Of a DNA stretch of 64,000 nt, positions 48,219 through 56,645 are shown one piece after another. This stretch comes from Chryseobacterium joostei (lineage in GTDB: Bacteria; Bacteroidota; Bacteroidia; Flavobacteriales; Weeksellaceae). Every line of letters begins with the position of its first letter. Within the stretch, counting starts at the first letter, position 1. The notes below the pieces were generated by a model, which saw only the letters and a program-made list of their open reading frames with translations, had not been told where the DNA came from and searched no databases. Location: NCBI RefSeq assembly GCF_003815775.1, contig NZ_CP033926.1, positions 558,001 through 622,000 of the forward strand, in the 5' to 3' direction. The position numbers and the translations under genes were made by a program.

Positions 48219-48247
48219 AATGCCGAACTATTTTATAGTCCGACATT
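48219..48247 (-). terminator. Terminator of barrel gene 2
   Basis: AATGCCGAACTA (48219-48230) pairs with TAGTCCGACATT (48236-48247) with two mismatches. The flanking A run gives U residues on the minus strand. Confidence 0.55.
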
Positions 48248-48270
48248 GATCTAAAGAAGAATAAATATTT

Positions 48271-48969
48271 CTATTTGAACTTATAGGCTACTCCAACCTG
48301 AATAGCATTATTTCTCGATTTATTATCATTTTCTGAGATGTCATTCTTTAAAAGACTGGTAAGACCCGCAGTAAATCTTGCAGTTACTCCAAAGCTTTGA
48401 GTGAAGTAATAACCTGCACCAATTCCTACTCCAAAATTAAATTTGTTATAAAGTTCCTTTGGTATTTTATTGGAAAAACTGTCAGAATATGTATTTGTTT
48501 GGCTTCCCATTGATTCTGTAACAGTGAAATCTCCTTTTGATTTTCCGCCAAGCAATAATCCGAACTCAGGACCAGCCTCTACATAAAGCTGAGGAAGAAT
48601 ATTGTACTGAACCATTACAGGAAGAACCAAATAATTGAAGTTTGTTGTATAAGTAGATGTTCTTCTGTATCTATAACCATTTGAACCAAAATTAAGATAA
48701 TCCTCAGTTTTTGATCCTAACTGACTGAAAAGAAGCTCAGGTTGAACACTGAATTTCTCAGCTACCGGAATATTTACAAATACACCTGCATTAAAACCAG
48801 GCTTCAGTTTCTCATTGTTCTCATAATTATAAGTGTCGTTGCTAGTAACAGTGGAAGCATTGAACCCTGCTTTAACACCAAAGGTAATAGGAGAAGATGA
48901 CTTAACTTTTTCCTGTGCATTTACAAAAAGGCATCCAGCGAATGCCAACCCCATAAAGAGTTTTCTCAT
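48271..48969 (-). CDS. Outer-membrane beta-barrel protein (paralogue 2 of 4)
   Basis: 232 residues; signal peptide (LFMGLAFAGCLFVNAQ). It shares with its neighbours ITFGVKAGFNASTV, GVFVNIPVAEKFSVQPELLF, LYVEAGPEFGLLLGGKSKG, GVGIGAGYYFTQSFGVTARF and the final strand QVGVAYKFK. A Tyr/Arg-rich insert (SNGYRYRRTSTYT) distinguishes it. Outer-membrane location is inferred from the terminal aromatic strand. Confidence 0.83.
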   Translation of the reverse strand: MRKLFMGLAFAGCLFVNAQEKVKSSSPITFGVKAGFNASTVTSNDTYNYENNEKLKPGFNAGVFVNIPVAEKFSVQPELLFSQLGSKTEDYLNFGSNGYRYRRTSTYTTNFNYLVLPVMVQYNILPQLYVEAGPEFGLLLGGKSKGDFTVTESMGSQTNTYSDSFSNKIPKELYNKFNFGVGIGAGYYFTQSFGVTARFTAGLTSLLKNDISENDNKSRNNAIQVGVAYKFK

Positions 48970-49004
48970 GATTTTTAAGTTTTAATTTAATTCCTGTAAT
49001 TGAA

Positions 49005-49019
49005 GCAAAACTTTCGCCA
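49005..49019 (-). promoter_or_regulatory. Sigma-54-type promoter of barrel gene 2
   Basis: On the minus strand TGGCGAAAGTTTTGC keeps GG and GC of the -24/-12 elements at the required distance, 36 bp before the ATG. Confidence 0.55.
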
Positions 49020-49053
49020 AATAAAGGGAAGTGATAAAAGTCATACAAAAGCG

Positions 49054-49088
49054 AAAAAGTCAGATTTAACAAGTAAACCTGACTTTTT
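49054..49088 (-). terminator. Terminator of the putative small RNA
   Basis: AAAAAGTCAGATTT (49054-49067) and AAACCTGACTTTTT (49075-49088) pair over 14 bp (one G-U on the minus strand) around a 7-nt loop. No annotated gene ends here, since the nearest upstream gene already has a terminator at 49301-49332. Confidence 0.75.
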
Positions 49089-49249
49089 CTATTGAAATCA
49101 AAATGTATTCTAAATTAAAACGATTTATCCCTAGATATTATCTTTTTCTTCAGTAAAATGTATTAAAATAATATTTGATTTTTAATGAATACAATTCACT
49201 ATAAAACAGAAACTGTTGAGTGGGAATATTTCGAATTGGGATACAATCA
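49054..49249 (-). ncRNA. Putative sigma-54-driven small RNA between barrel genes 2 and 3
   Basis: A sigma-54-type promoter at 49261-49275 points into about 180 bp without any plausible reading frame (the first ATG is followed two codons later by a stop). The stretch ends in a strong terminator hairpin with a T run. This promoter-spacer-terminator plan is that of a regulatory small RNA. Its promoter is of the same type as those of the four barrel genes, so it may be co-induced with them. There is no sequence-family evidence; it is inference from signals. Confidence 0.4.
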
Positions 49250-49260
49250 GTACATAGTAC

Positions 49261-49275
49261 GCAAATTTCTTGCCA
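49261..49275 (-). promoter_or_regulatory. Orphan sigma-54-type promoter
   Basis: On the minus strand TGGCAAGAAATTTGC is a near-consensus -24/-12 promoter that faces no coding gene before the terminator at 49054-49088. Confidence 0.6.
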
Positions 49276-49300
49276 AAAATGTTCAATGAATATTTTAAAT

Positions 49301-49332
49301 AAAAAAACCGGATTAACTATTTAATCCGGTTT
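49301..49332 (-). terminator. Terminator of barrel gene 3
   Basis: AAACCGGATTAA (49305-49316) pairs perfectly with TTAATCCGGTTT (49321-49332). The A run at 49301-49307 gives U residues on the minus strand. Confidence 0.85.
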
Positions 49333-49354
49333 CTATAATTTGTTAAGTGTAAGC

Positions 49355-49942
49355 TTAGAATTTGTAAGATAAACCAGCTTGGAATACTCCATTTTTAGCA
49401 GAATCACCACCAATTCTATCTTTAGCAATGTCACTTAATCCTGCAACATATCTCAAGTTAACTCCGATATTAGGAGTAAAATAATAACCTGCTCCAAGAC
49501 CAAGACCAAAATCAAATCCTTTGATTGCATCTTTAACATCGATAGAACCGCCGTTAAATTTGTTTTTAGCGCTTATTAAGAATCCAAATTGAGGACCAGC
49601 TTCTACGTATAAGTTAGGTAGTGCATTGTACTGGAACATTACCGGTACAGCAATATAATCTAAATTTAATTTATCACTGCTATCGTGTTTAGATTTAGCA
49701 CCTAAACCACTATATAATACTTCTGGCTGTACAGAGAAGTCTTGAGCCACTGGAATTGTAGCAAATACTCCAGCATAGAATCCAGCTTTTGAGTTAACAT
49801 CATAATTAGAAATTGTTGAAACGTTAAGACCAGCTTTTAAACCAAATCTAACTGGAGATGAAGCCGTTGTATTACTAGAAGTTTTTTGTGCAAAAGTGAA
49901 AGTACCTGCTACTAATGCTAGGCCTAAAAAAATCTTTTTCAT
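49355..49942 (-). CDS. Outer-membrane beta-barrel protein (paralogue 3 of 4)
   Basis: 195 residues, the shortest of the four. Signal peptide (IFLGLALVAGTFTFAQ). Conserved strands are VRFGLKAGLNVSTIS, VFATIPVAQDFSVQPEVLYS, LNLDYIAVPVMFQYNALP, LYVEAGPQFGFLISAKNK, FGLGLGAGYYFTPNIGVNLR and the last strand FQAGLSYKF. It lacks the long loops of paralogues 1 and 2 and is closest to paralogue 4. Confidence 0.85.
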   Translation of the reverse strand: MKKIFLGLALVAGTFTFAQKTSSNTTASSPVRFGLKAGLNVSTISNYDVNSKAGFYAGVFATIPVAQDFSVQPEVLYSGLGAKSKHDSSDKLNLDYIAVPVMFQYNALPNLYVEAGPQFGFLISAKNKFNGGSIDVKDAIKGFDFGLGLGAGYYFTPNIGVNLRYVAGLSDIAKDRIGGDSAKNGVFQAGLSYKF

Positions 49943-49991
49943 AAGTTTATATTTAATAGTTTTTAAGTTTTATTTAACATTTTCTTTATAA

Positions 49992-50006
49992 TCAAACAGC
50001 GTGCCA
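49992..50006 (-). promoter_or_regulatory. Sigma-54-type promoter of barrel gene 3
   Basis: On the minus strand TGGCACGCTGTTTGA has a perfect -24 element TGGCAC and TTGA in place of TTGC at -12, 50 bp before the ATG. Confidence 0.6.
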
Positions 50007-50144
50007 AAAAATATAATATTTGATTTTATTAATGTGTTTATACTTGTATAGATGTGAATATAGGTGATTTGTGTATTTTGTATTGCATTCGTTTTTATTA
50101 TTCCTTATAAAAGTGATGGGGTATTTCTTTAACATTTTTTAAAT

Positions 50145-50178
50145 AAAAAAAGACCAGATTAAAAATAATCTGATCTTT
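50145..50178 (-). terminator. Terminator of barrel gene 4
   Basis: CAGATT (50155-50160) and AATCTG (50167-50172), extended by AAGA/TCTT after one mismatch, form a stem flanked by A/T runs. Confidence 0.65.
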
Positions 50179-50213
50179 CTTATTGAATATAAAATTTGTT
50201 AGTGATATGAAGC

Positions 50214-50843
50214 TTATTTAAATTTATAAGCTAATCCTACCTGGAATACATTGTTTCTGACAGCATCAGATCCACTAGGTCTGTTTTTAGCAATGTCTGT
50301 TAAACCTGCAACATATCTAGCTGTAATTCCTAGGTTTGGAGTGAAATAGTATCCTGCACCAAGACCAATACCAAAGTTGAATGTATTGAAGTTATCTTTG
50401 TAATTATCTGATGTAGAAGAATCTCCGTTAGATTCATTTTTCAATTTATTTTTAGCGCTTACCATGAAACCGAATTCCGGACCTGCCTCTAAATAAAGGT
50501 TTGGAAGTGCATTATACTGGAACATTACCGGTACTGCAATATAGTCTAGCTTTGTAGAAGCTGAATATTTTGTTCCCAATGCTGTAAAGTCTGATTTGTT
50601 ACCATACTGTGAGTACAATACCTCCGGTTGAATGCTGAATGAAGCCGCTACCGGAATATTAGCAAATACACCTGCATTGAAACCTATTTTAGATTTTTGG
50701 TCATCTAAACCACTATCTTTTGAAAGTGAAGAAACGTTCATTCCTCCTTTTACCCCAAATGTTACCGGATTAGAAGAAGGCGTCTGTTGAGCGAACGCTA
50801 ATGTTCCTGCAGTTACTGCTAATCCTAAAATTAACTTTTTCAT
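50214..50843 (-). CDS. Outer-membrane beta-barrel protein (paralogue 4 of 4)
   Basis: 209 residues; signal peptide (LILGLAVTAGTLAFAQ). VTFGVKGGMNVSSLS, VFANIPVAASFSIQPEVLYS, KLDYIAVPVMFQYNALPNLY, EAGPEFGFMVSAKNK, GIGLGAGYYFTPNLGITARY and the last strand VFQVGLAYKFK match paralogue 3 over most of the length. A tandem array of this kind with separate, similar promoters suggests repeated duplication with co-regulation. Confidence 0.85.
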   Translation of the reverse strand: MKKLILGLAVTAGTLAFAQQTPSSNPVTFGVKGGMNVSSLSKDSGLDDQKSKIGFNAGVFANIPVAASFSIQPEVLYSQYGNKSDFTALGTKYSASTKLDYIAVPVMFQYNALPNLYLEAGPEFGFMVSAKNKLKNESNGDSSTSDNYKDNFNTFNFGIGLGAGYYFTPNLGITARYVAGLTDIAKNRPSGSDAVRNNVFQVGLAYKFK

Positions 50844-50924
50844 AACTTTAATTTTTTAATTTTACTCTTTCTTAATTTTAAATTTTACTACTTGTTCACA
50901 TTTCTGTAGAACGCAGAGTATCTT

Positions 50925-50939
50925 TCAAATTGCTTGCCA
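50925..50939 (-). promoter_or_regulatory. Sigma-54-type promoter of barrel gene 4
   Basis: On the minus strand TGGCAAGCAATTTGA keeps the -24 GG and a TTGA -12 element at exact spacing, 82 bp before the ATG. Confidence 0.55.
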
Positions 50940-51390
50940 AAAATGTTTTTGGCTCTTAAAATAAATAAAAAAAGCACTATATACGCAAGGGTTTTTAATT
51001 TTAACTATTTGATTAACAGTGTTTTGAAAAATTAAATAAACATTTGTTTAGAAGATGTCTAAATTGACAATTTTGTCAAAAACATTCCTAAAAAGCTGAT
51101 AAAATTAATAGTAAAGCATTTGGTATTGTTCAATTTTTATAAAATTAATGGCTTTAAAGAGGGTAGGCTTTAGTTATTTTGGTTCATATTTTTTGCTTAA
51201 TGTTAAAATAGTATCCTCAATAAATAGATCCTATCTGCTGTCATTGCATGATTCTAATTTCTGTAAAATAGCTTTGCTAGGCCTTATCTATCTCATTTTC
51301 TTTATTAATTTTGTATTCCTTATAAAATTATAATCTGATACTTACAAAACGACTCCTTGAATCTTGTAAGAATTCATTAACTACTATACC
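50940..51390. other. Divergent intergenic region
   Basis: About 450 bp. A 61-codon frame at 51148-51333 (MALKRVGFSYFGSYF) has no support. The region should contain the promoter of the S74-type gene. Nothing else is recognised. Confidence 0.3.
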
Positions 51391-53247
51391 ATGAAAAAAT
51401 GCACCCTGCTGCTGTTATTTCTTTTATTTGAAAACAATTTCCAAGCTCAGGTGGGAATCAATACAACAACACCTAATTCGTCTTCAGTTCTAGATATTAT
51501 GGGATCTAACAAAGGTCTTTTAATTCCTAGAATTGCACTTACGGGAAGTTCAGATACTGTTACAGTACCATTACCTGCTAATTCTTTAATGATCTACAAC
51601 ACAGCTGCTGTAAATGATGTTCAGCCCGGTTATTATTACTGGAGTACAACTGCAGGACGATGGACAAAAGTACTGGATGATCTGAAGCCTATTGTAATGA
51701 CGGGATGGAGCCTCACCGGAAATTCGGGGATGGTAAACGGAGTTAATTTTATAGGAACTTCTGATAATGTAGATGTTATTTTTAAAAGAAATAATATTGT
51801 ATCTGGGGTATTAAATACAACCAATACGATCTTTGGGGTGAATAGCTTAACAGCCAATACAATTGGATTGAACAATACTGCAGTAGGAGTCAATAATTTA
51901 ATTTCTAATACTACAGGAAGTATGAATACGGCCATAGGGGCAGAAGTGTTGAGCAGCAACAAAACGGGGATACAGAATACAGGCTATGGGTACCGGGCGT
52001 TATATTCTAATCTGGATGGGAATAATAATGTTGCCAATGGCTATTTCTCACTCTTTTCTGCTAAAAGTACGATAGGCAACGTTGGTATTGGGGCAAGTTC
52101 ACTACGTGAGCTTATCTCCGGAGATAACAATATAGGAATAGGAGGGGATGCCTTACGGATGCTTCCCGGTGGTAGGGGAAACACTGCTATTGGCGGATCT
52201 GCAGGATATAATGTTAATACGGTGAATAATTATAACACTTTCATAGGTTTCCGTGCGGGTGCAGGTCTTGTTTCCGGGAAATCAAATACGATTATCGGAG
52301 CCAATGTAAGCGGGCTGCCTGCTTCACTTTCAAATAATATTATCATTGCTGATGGTGACGGAAACAGAAGAATTAATATTGACCAGAACGGAAATATTGG
52401 TGTTGGGACGAATACTCCAAAATTTCCGCTGGATATCAGGCTAAAGACCACAGAATGGCCCTTGGCAGCAACAAGTCTTACGTATTACGGAATAAGTCCT
52501 GATTCAGGCTCTTTTGACGGAACATTGACTACTTATTCGAATTATACCAATGATATCGGTACTTTTAATACCAATACATCTATTTATGCAGATGGCAATA
52601 TTATATCGGTAGGTAAATTGAGTGTGGCACAGACGTCTCTTTTTTCTGATAAAAGAATCAAAAATATCATGAGTAGGTCGGATAGTGGAAAAGATTTAAT
52701 CACCTTAAGAAAGCTCAGTATTACCAATTATCTTATGAAGGATGAGGCATTATACGGTAAACAGGAATTTAAAAAGGTAATTGCGCAGGAGGTGGAGGCT
52801 GTTTATCCGCAGGCAGTCAGTAAAAGTGGCGTGAAGACTTTTATTCCCAATATTTATCAGCTTGCAAAACAAAACGGCTCCGTTTTTACCTTTGAAAAAC
52901 GGATTGCTATTTCTAAAGAAGATAAATTTCTTAAAATATATGATGAAACTGGAGAAATCATATTGGAAATACAGGGCAGTACACCTAACAGTATTACAGT
53001 AAACCTAGCTGATAAAGAACTTAAAGGAAAGCTATTTGTTTATGGAACTGAAGTCTCCGATTTAAGAACTGTAGATTATGATGCCTTATCTATGTTGAAT
53101 ATCTCCGCAACTCAGGAATTGGCTAAGAAAATAGAGGCCTTAGAAAACGAAAATGAGGCTTTAAAGAAATCGAATATAGAAATGCAGCATACACAGACTA
53201 TTTTTGAAGAACGTTTAAAACGTTTGGAGTCTTCCTCTGCAAAATAG
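51391..53247 (+). CDS. Exported trimeric tail-fibre/adhesin-like protein with S74-type C-terminal chaperone
   Basis: 618 residues. Signal peptide (LLLLFLLFENNFQAQ) followed by VGINTTTPNSSSVLDIMGS. Residues of about 130-320 are short repeats such as NTIGLNNTAVGVNNLISNT, NTAIGAEVLSS and NTAIGGSAGYN, like the left-handed beta-roll of YadA-type heads. SDKRIKNI at about 424 marks the start of an S74 (endosialidase-type) intramolecular chaperone, ending in a coiled coil (KKIEALENENEALKKSN). In phage fibres this domain trimerises the protein and is then cut off. No T9SS sorting domain is present. Probably a surface-exposed trimer; the ligand is unknown. Confidence 0.8.
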   Translation: MKKCTLLLLFLLFENNFQAQVGINTTTPNSSSVLDIMGSNKGLLIPRIALTGSSDTVTVPLPANSLMIYNTAAVNDVQPGYYYWSTTAGRWTKVLDDLKPIVMTGWSLTGNSGMVNGVNFIGTSDNVDVIFKRNNIVSGVLNTTNTIFGVNSLTANTIGLNNTAVGVNNLISNTTGSMNTAIGAEVLSSNKTGIQNTGYGYRALYSNLDGNNNVANGYFSLFSAKSTIGNVGIGASSLRELISGDNNIGIGGDALRMLPGGRGNTAIGGSAGYNVNTVNNYNTFIGFRAGAGLVSGKSNTIIGANVSGLPASLSNNIIIADGDGNRRINIDQNGNIGVGTNTPKFPLDIRLKTTEWPLAATSLTYYGISPDSGSFDGTLTTYSNYTNDIGTFNTNTSIYADGNIISVGKLSVAQTSLFSDKRIKNIMSRSDSGKDLITLRKLSITNYLMKDEALYGKQEFKKVIAQEVEAVYPQAVSKSGVKTFIPNIYQLAKQNGSVFTFEKRIAISKEDKFLKIYDETGEIILEIQGSTPNSITVNLADKELKGKLFVYGTEVSDLRTVDYDALSMLNISATQELAKKIEALENENEALKKSNIEMQHTQTIFEERLKRLESSSAK

Positions 53248-53276
53248 AGATATTTCTTTCAAAATTAAAATTAATG

Positions 53277-53311
53277 AACCCCCACTTATTAAGGAAGTGG
53301 GGGTTGTTTTT
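53277..53311 (+). terminator. Terminator of the S74-type gene
   Basis: AACCCCCACTT (53277-53287) and AAGTGGGGGTT (53295-53305) form a perfect 11-bp stem followed by a T run. Confidence 0.9.
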
Positions 53312-53352
53312 TATAATACCTTCTTAACAATCAAGTTGTTTTACAGAACTTA

Positions 53353-54399
53353 TTATGCATCATTTAATTTTCTGTAAAAATGAAGAGAATCAAGGATGTT
53401 TTTTTGGCTGCACTGGTGGTCATAGGTACATGAACCAATACTTGAAAGTAAAGAGAAATTAATTTTACTGTCTGTATTCTTTTTATCATTTAAAAGCAGC
53501 GCGGTAATATCTTCGTCCTTGAAATCACTGATATCTAAATAAGGATAATAACGCTGAATATTTTCAATAATAGCCTTTGCATCGTCCTCTGAAATAAGAT
53601 TCTCAAGATAAGCAAGATGAGCTTCAGAAATCATTCCCATGGCAACAGCTTCTCCGTGTAGAATAGGATTTCCTTGTTGTAAGCATAGGCTTTCCACAGC
53701 ATGTCCAATCGTATGTCCAAAATTCAATGTTTTTCTGATATTACTTTCATGGAAGTCTTTTTCAACCACATCCTGCTTAATATCCATTGAGGTCTGAATA
53801 TGTGGTGTTACGGCTTCCACATCAAGCTTATGAATTTGAATCAGCTGATTCCAGTGTGCTTTATCGGCAATAAGTCCGTGTTTCAGCATTTCAGCAAACC
53901 CGCTTCTTAGTTCTTTAAAAGGCAGGGTTTCCAAAAACTTAGGATAAATAAAAATCTGTTCCGGGAAGGCAAATGTTCCCACCATATTTTTATAATGCAT
54001 TAAATCGATACCTGTTTTTCCTCCAATGGAGGCATCGCACATGGATAAAAGGGTAGTAGGGATATTGATAAACTGTATTCCTCTTTTGTAGGTAGAAGCC
54101 ACAAAACCTCCCATATCTGTAATCACACCGCCTCCTAAATTGATAATCAATGCTTTTCTGTCTGCCTTCATTTCTGTAAGAATTTCCCAAAGTTGGTTGG
54201 CAGTCTGAATATTTTTCATTTCTTCACCGGCTTCAATCTCCAGAATTTCAAAACCCAGGTCTGTTTCCATATTTCCTAAAAGGATAGGAAGACAGTATTC
54301 ATGGGTATTTTCATCCACTAAAATAAAAATTTTACTGAATGTTTTTTCGTGAAGAAGTTCGTTTAGCTGAGAAAAATTATCGTTTAATATTGTTATCAT
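53353..54399 (-). CDS. aroB: 3-dehydroquinate synthase
   Basis: 348 residues; second step of the shikimate pathway, NAD- and metal-dependent. Signatures are the GGGVITDMGGFVASTYKRG nucleotide site, LLSMCDASIGGKTG, and the zinc ligands in ESNIRKTLNFGHTIGHAVES and LHGEAVAMGM. The C-terminus is slightly short compared with the about 360-residue enzymes but complete. Confidence 0.96.
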   Translation of the reverse strand: MITILNDNFSQLNELLHEKTFSKIFILVDENTHEYCLPILLGNMETDLGFEILEIEAGEEMKNIQTANQLWEILTEMKADRKALIINLGGGVITDMGGFVASTYKRGIQFINIPTTLLSMCDASIGGKTGIDLMHYKNMVGTFAFPEQIFIYPKFLETLPFKELRSGFAEMLKHGLIADKAHWNQLIQIHKLDVEAVTPHIQTSMDIKQDVVEKDFHESNIRKTLNFGHTIGHAVESLCLQQGNPILHGEAVAMGMISEAHLAYLENLISEDDAKAIIENIQRYYPYLDISDFKDEDITALLLNDKKNTDSKINFSLLSSIGSCTYDHQCSQKNILDSLHFYRKLNDA

Positions 54400-54479
54400 C
54401 TTAGATTGTATATAAAGTTAAAAACGTAAACTATATTGCAAAGTTATGATTCTTAATTTTTAACTCGTAACTAAATTAC

Positions 54480-54487
54480 TATCTTTG
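54480..54487 (+). promoter_or_regulatory. TAnnTTTG promoter element of the pseudouridine synthase gene
   Basis: TATCTTTG lies 14 bp before the ATG at 54502, between divergent genes. Confidence 0.4.
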
Positions 54488-54501
54488 CAAAAATTTTTAG
54501 A

Positions 54502-55683
54502 ATGAGCAGAGATAATAATAATTCAGACAGACCAAAGAGACCAAGAATTTCAACCAAGAAAAGTTCTGATGATTCTCGTGCTTCCAGATCTGGAAATTCT
54601 TCAGGATCAAAACCTTTTAAAAAACCTTTTTCTAAAGATGGAGGAAAAAAAGGTCCAGAACATTCAGAATCCAACTCAAGATTTGAAAAGAAACCATTCA
54701 AGAAAAATAACGAAGGCTTTGATGGCTCTAGTGATAATTCTGAATCAAAATCTGAAAATAGAGCTTATATCACGAATAAAAGTGAGAGCTATGCAAAGAA
54801 ATCTTTTGGAAAACCTAAAAGAGGTGCAAAAAGTTTCGATACTAGAGATAAGTACGAAAGAGGTAGCCTAAAATACGGAAGAAGACCATCTAATGGTGAT
54901 GATAGAAATGAAGATAGAGCAAAGTCTTTTGTACAGAAAAGAAGACTGAACAAGATTGAAAAAGATGTTCATAAGGACAGCATCCGTCTTAATAAGTATA
55001 TTGCTAATTCCGGAATCTGCAGCAGGAGAGAGGCTGATGAGCTTATCACCCAAGGTTTAGTAGAGGTAAACGGAAAGGTGGTAGATGAAATGGGATACCA
55101 GGTACAGAAAACGGACAGAGTAGTTTTTGACGGACAAAGTATTACTCCGGAGAAACCTGTTTATGTGCTTTTGAACAAACCAAAAGGTTATATTTCTACA
55201 ACGAAAGACGATAAAGCAAGAAAAACTGTAATGGATCTTGTGGCTAATGCTTCTCCTTACAGACTTTTCCCAGTTGGAAGACTAGATCGTTCTACAACGG
55301 GTGTAATTCTGTTGACGAATGATGGACACATGACAAAAAAACTGACGCATCCATCTTTTGATGCTAAGAAGATTTATCATGTAACTTTGGATAAGAAACT
55401 AACTGGTGAGGATTTACGTCTTATTGCAGAAGGTATTCGTCTTGATGAGGGAGTGGCTACTGTTGATCAGATTTCATACATTGAAGGGAAACCTAAAAAT
55501 GAGATTGGAATTGAAATTCATATCGGATGGAACCGTGTAATCAGAAGAATTTTCCAAAGATTAGGATATGAGGTGGAAAGCTTGGATAGAGTAATGTTTG
55601 CGGGAATGACGAAGAAGAACATCAAGAGAGGACACTGGAGAATCCTTACAGAACTGGAAGTAAATAACCTTAAGATGCTTTAA
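54502..55683 (+). CDS. rluB: 23S rRNA pseudouridine synthase, RluB/RsuA family, with long basic N-terminus
   Basis: 393 residues. The first about 155 residues are low-complexity, rich in Ser, Lys, Arg and Gly, and probably disordered RNA-binding sequence typical of flavobacterial members. An S4 domain follows (IRLNKYIANSGICSRREAD), then the RsuA/RluB catalytic domain with the catalytic Asp in FPVGRLDRSTTGVILLTNDG. It isomerises uridine in 23S rRNA. RluB is favoured over RluE/RluF by general resemblance only. Confidence 0.85.
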   Translation: MSRDNNNSDRPKRPRISTKKSSDDSRASRSGNSSGSKPFKKPFSKDGGKKGPEHSESNSRFEKKPFKKNNEGFDGSSDNSESKSENRAYITNKSESYAKKSFGKPKRGAKSFDTRDKYERGSLKYGRRPSNGDDRNEDRAKSFVQKRRLNKIEKDVHKDSIRLNKYIANSGICSRREADELITQGLVEVNGKVVDEMGYQVQKTDRVVFDGQSITPEKPVYVLLNKPKGYISTTKDDKARKTVMDLVANASPYRLFPVGRLDRSTTGVILLTNDGHMTKKLTHPSFDAKKIYHVTLDKKLTGEDLRLIAEGIRLDEGVATVDQISYIEGKPKNEIGIEIHIGWNRVIRRIFQRLGYEVESLDRVMFAGMTKKNIKRGHWRILTELEVNNLKML

Positions 55684-55710
55684 AAAGATCTTTTAAGTTA
55701 TAAAAAAATA

Positions 55711-55742
55711 AAAATCGCAGAATTTTCTTCTGCGATTTTTTT
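55711..55742 (+). terminator. Terminator of the pseudouridine synthase gene
   Basis: AAAATCGCAGAA (55711-55722) and TTCTGCGATTTT (55728-55739) form a perfect 12-bp stem followed by T residues. Confidence 0.9.
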
Positions 55743-55826
55743 GTTTTTCTATTTTTCAAGACTTTACTGAAAAATTAGTTGTCATTATATGTGTAAACTG
55801 TAATATCAAAATTGATTTCCAAAAGA

Positions 55827-56432
55827 TTAACCTAAAACAGTAACTCCTTTTTCGATCATTTCATAAATGGCATCTCTACCATTATCAGGTCTTACGTTTA
55901 CAGCACGTGTTCCGTTAAAGTGAAGACATGTCACATATCCGTTGGCTACCGCATCCTGACAAGTAAACTTCACACAATAATCCATAGCCAATCCAACAAT
56001 TTCTACCAGTTGAATATCATGGTATTTTAAGAAATCATCCAATCCTGTTTTCATAAAGTGATTATTGTCCTGAAATCCGCTGTAGCTGTCTATTTCAATA
56101 TTTTTTCCTTTTTGTATGATGTGGGTTACCTTATCCTGATTCAGATCTTTGTGGAATTCGGCTCCAAAAGTTCCCTGAATACAATGATCCGGCCACATAA
56201 ACTGAGGAACACCATTGAGAATAATGTTTTCACCTACTTTTTTACCATTGCTGCTGGCAAAGCTTTTATGGCCTACCGGATGCCAATCCTGCGTCAAAAT
56301 AACCTGATCATATTCATTTTCCTCCATCAAAAGATTGATGTACGGGATAATCTCATTAGCTCCAGGAACTGCAAGGGCTCCGCCTTCACAAAAATCATTC
56401 TGTACATCGACTATTATTAATGCTTTTTTCAT
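55827..56432 (-). CDS. pncA: Nicotinamidase
   Basis: 201 residues of the isochorismatase-like fold; deamidates nicotinamide to nicotinate for NAD salvage. The triad is Asp9 (IIVDVQNDF), a Lys in HIIQKGKN and Cys153 (GLAMDYCVKFT). The metal site is QDWHPVGH, and the MWPDHCIQGTFGAEF signature is present. Monocistronic and divergent from the helicase gene. Confidence 0.94.
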   Translation of the reverse strand: MKKALIIVDVQNDFCEGGALAVPGANEIIPYINLLMEENEYDQVILTQDWHPVGHKSFASSNGKKVGENIILNGVPQFMWPDHCIQGTFGAEFHKDLNQDKVTHIIQKGKNIEIDSYSGFQDNNHFMKTGLDDFLKYHDIQLVEIVGLAMDYCVKFTCQDAVANGYVTCLHFNGTRAVNVRPDNGRDAIYEMIEKGVTVLG

Positions 56433-56618
56433 ATTTAGATTTCTCGAATTTTTGATAAATTTACAAAACTAACAGTCAAAAATTTGTCCAAAACTGAATT
56501 ATCTGACAAATCGGCAACATATTTTTTTAACGAATAAAATAAACCGTAGAAATTAAAAAAAATTAAACTTTGTTGATAGAGTATTTTATTTCGAAGGGTA
56601 AACCAAATATCAATAGCT

Positions 56619-56626
56619 TATCTTTG
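56619..56626 (+). promoter_or_regulatory. TAnnTTTG promoter element of the DEAD-box helicase gene
   Basis: TATCTTTG followed by CAG, 19 bp before the ATG at 56646. Confidence 0.45.
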
Positions 56627-56645
56627 CAGTAAATAAATATTTTTT

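Noticed and set aside
51148-51333. 61-codon frame upstream of the S74-type gene
   Set aside because: No homology or promoter, and its composition looks like translated AT-rich spacer.
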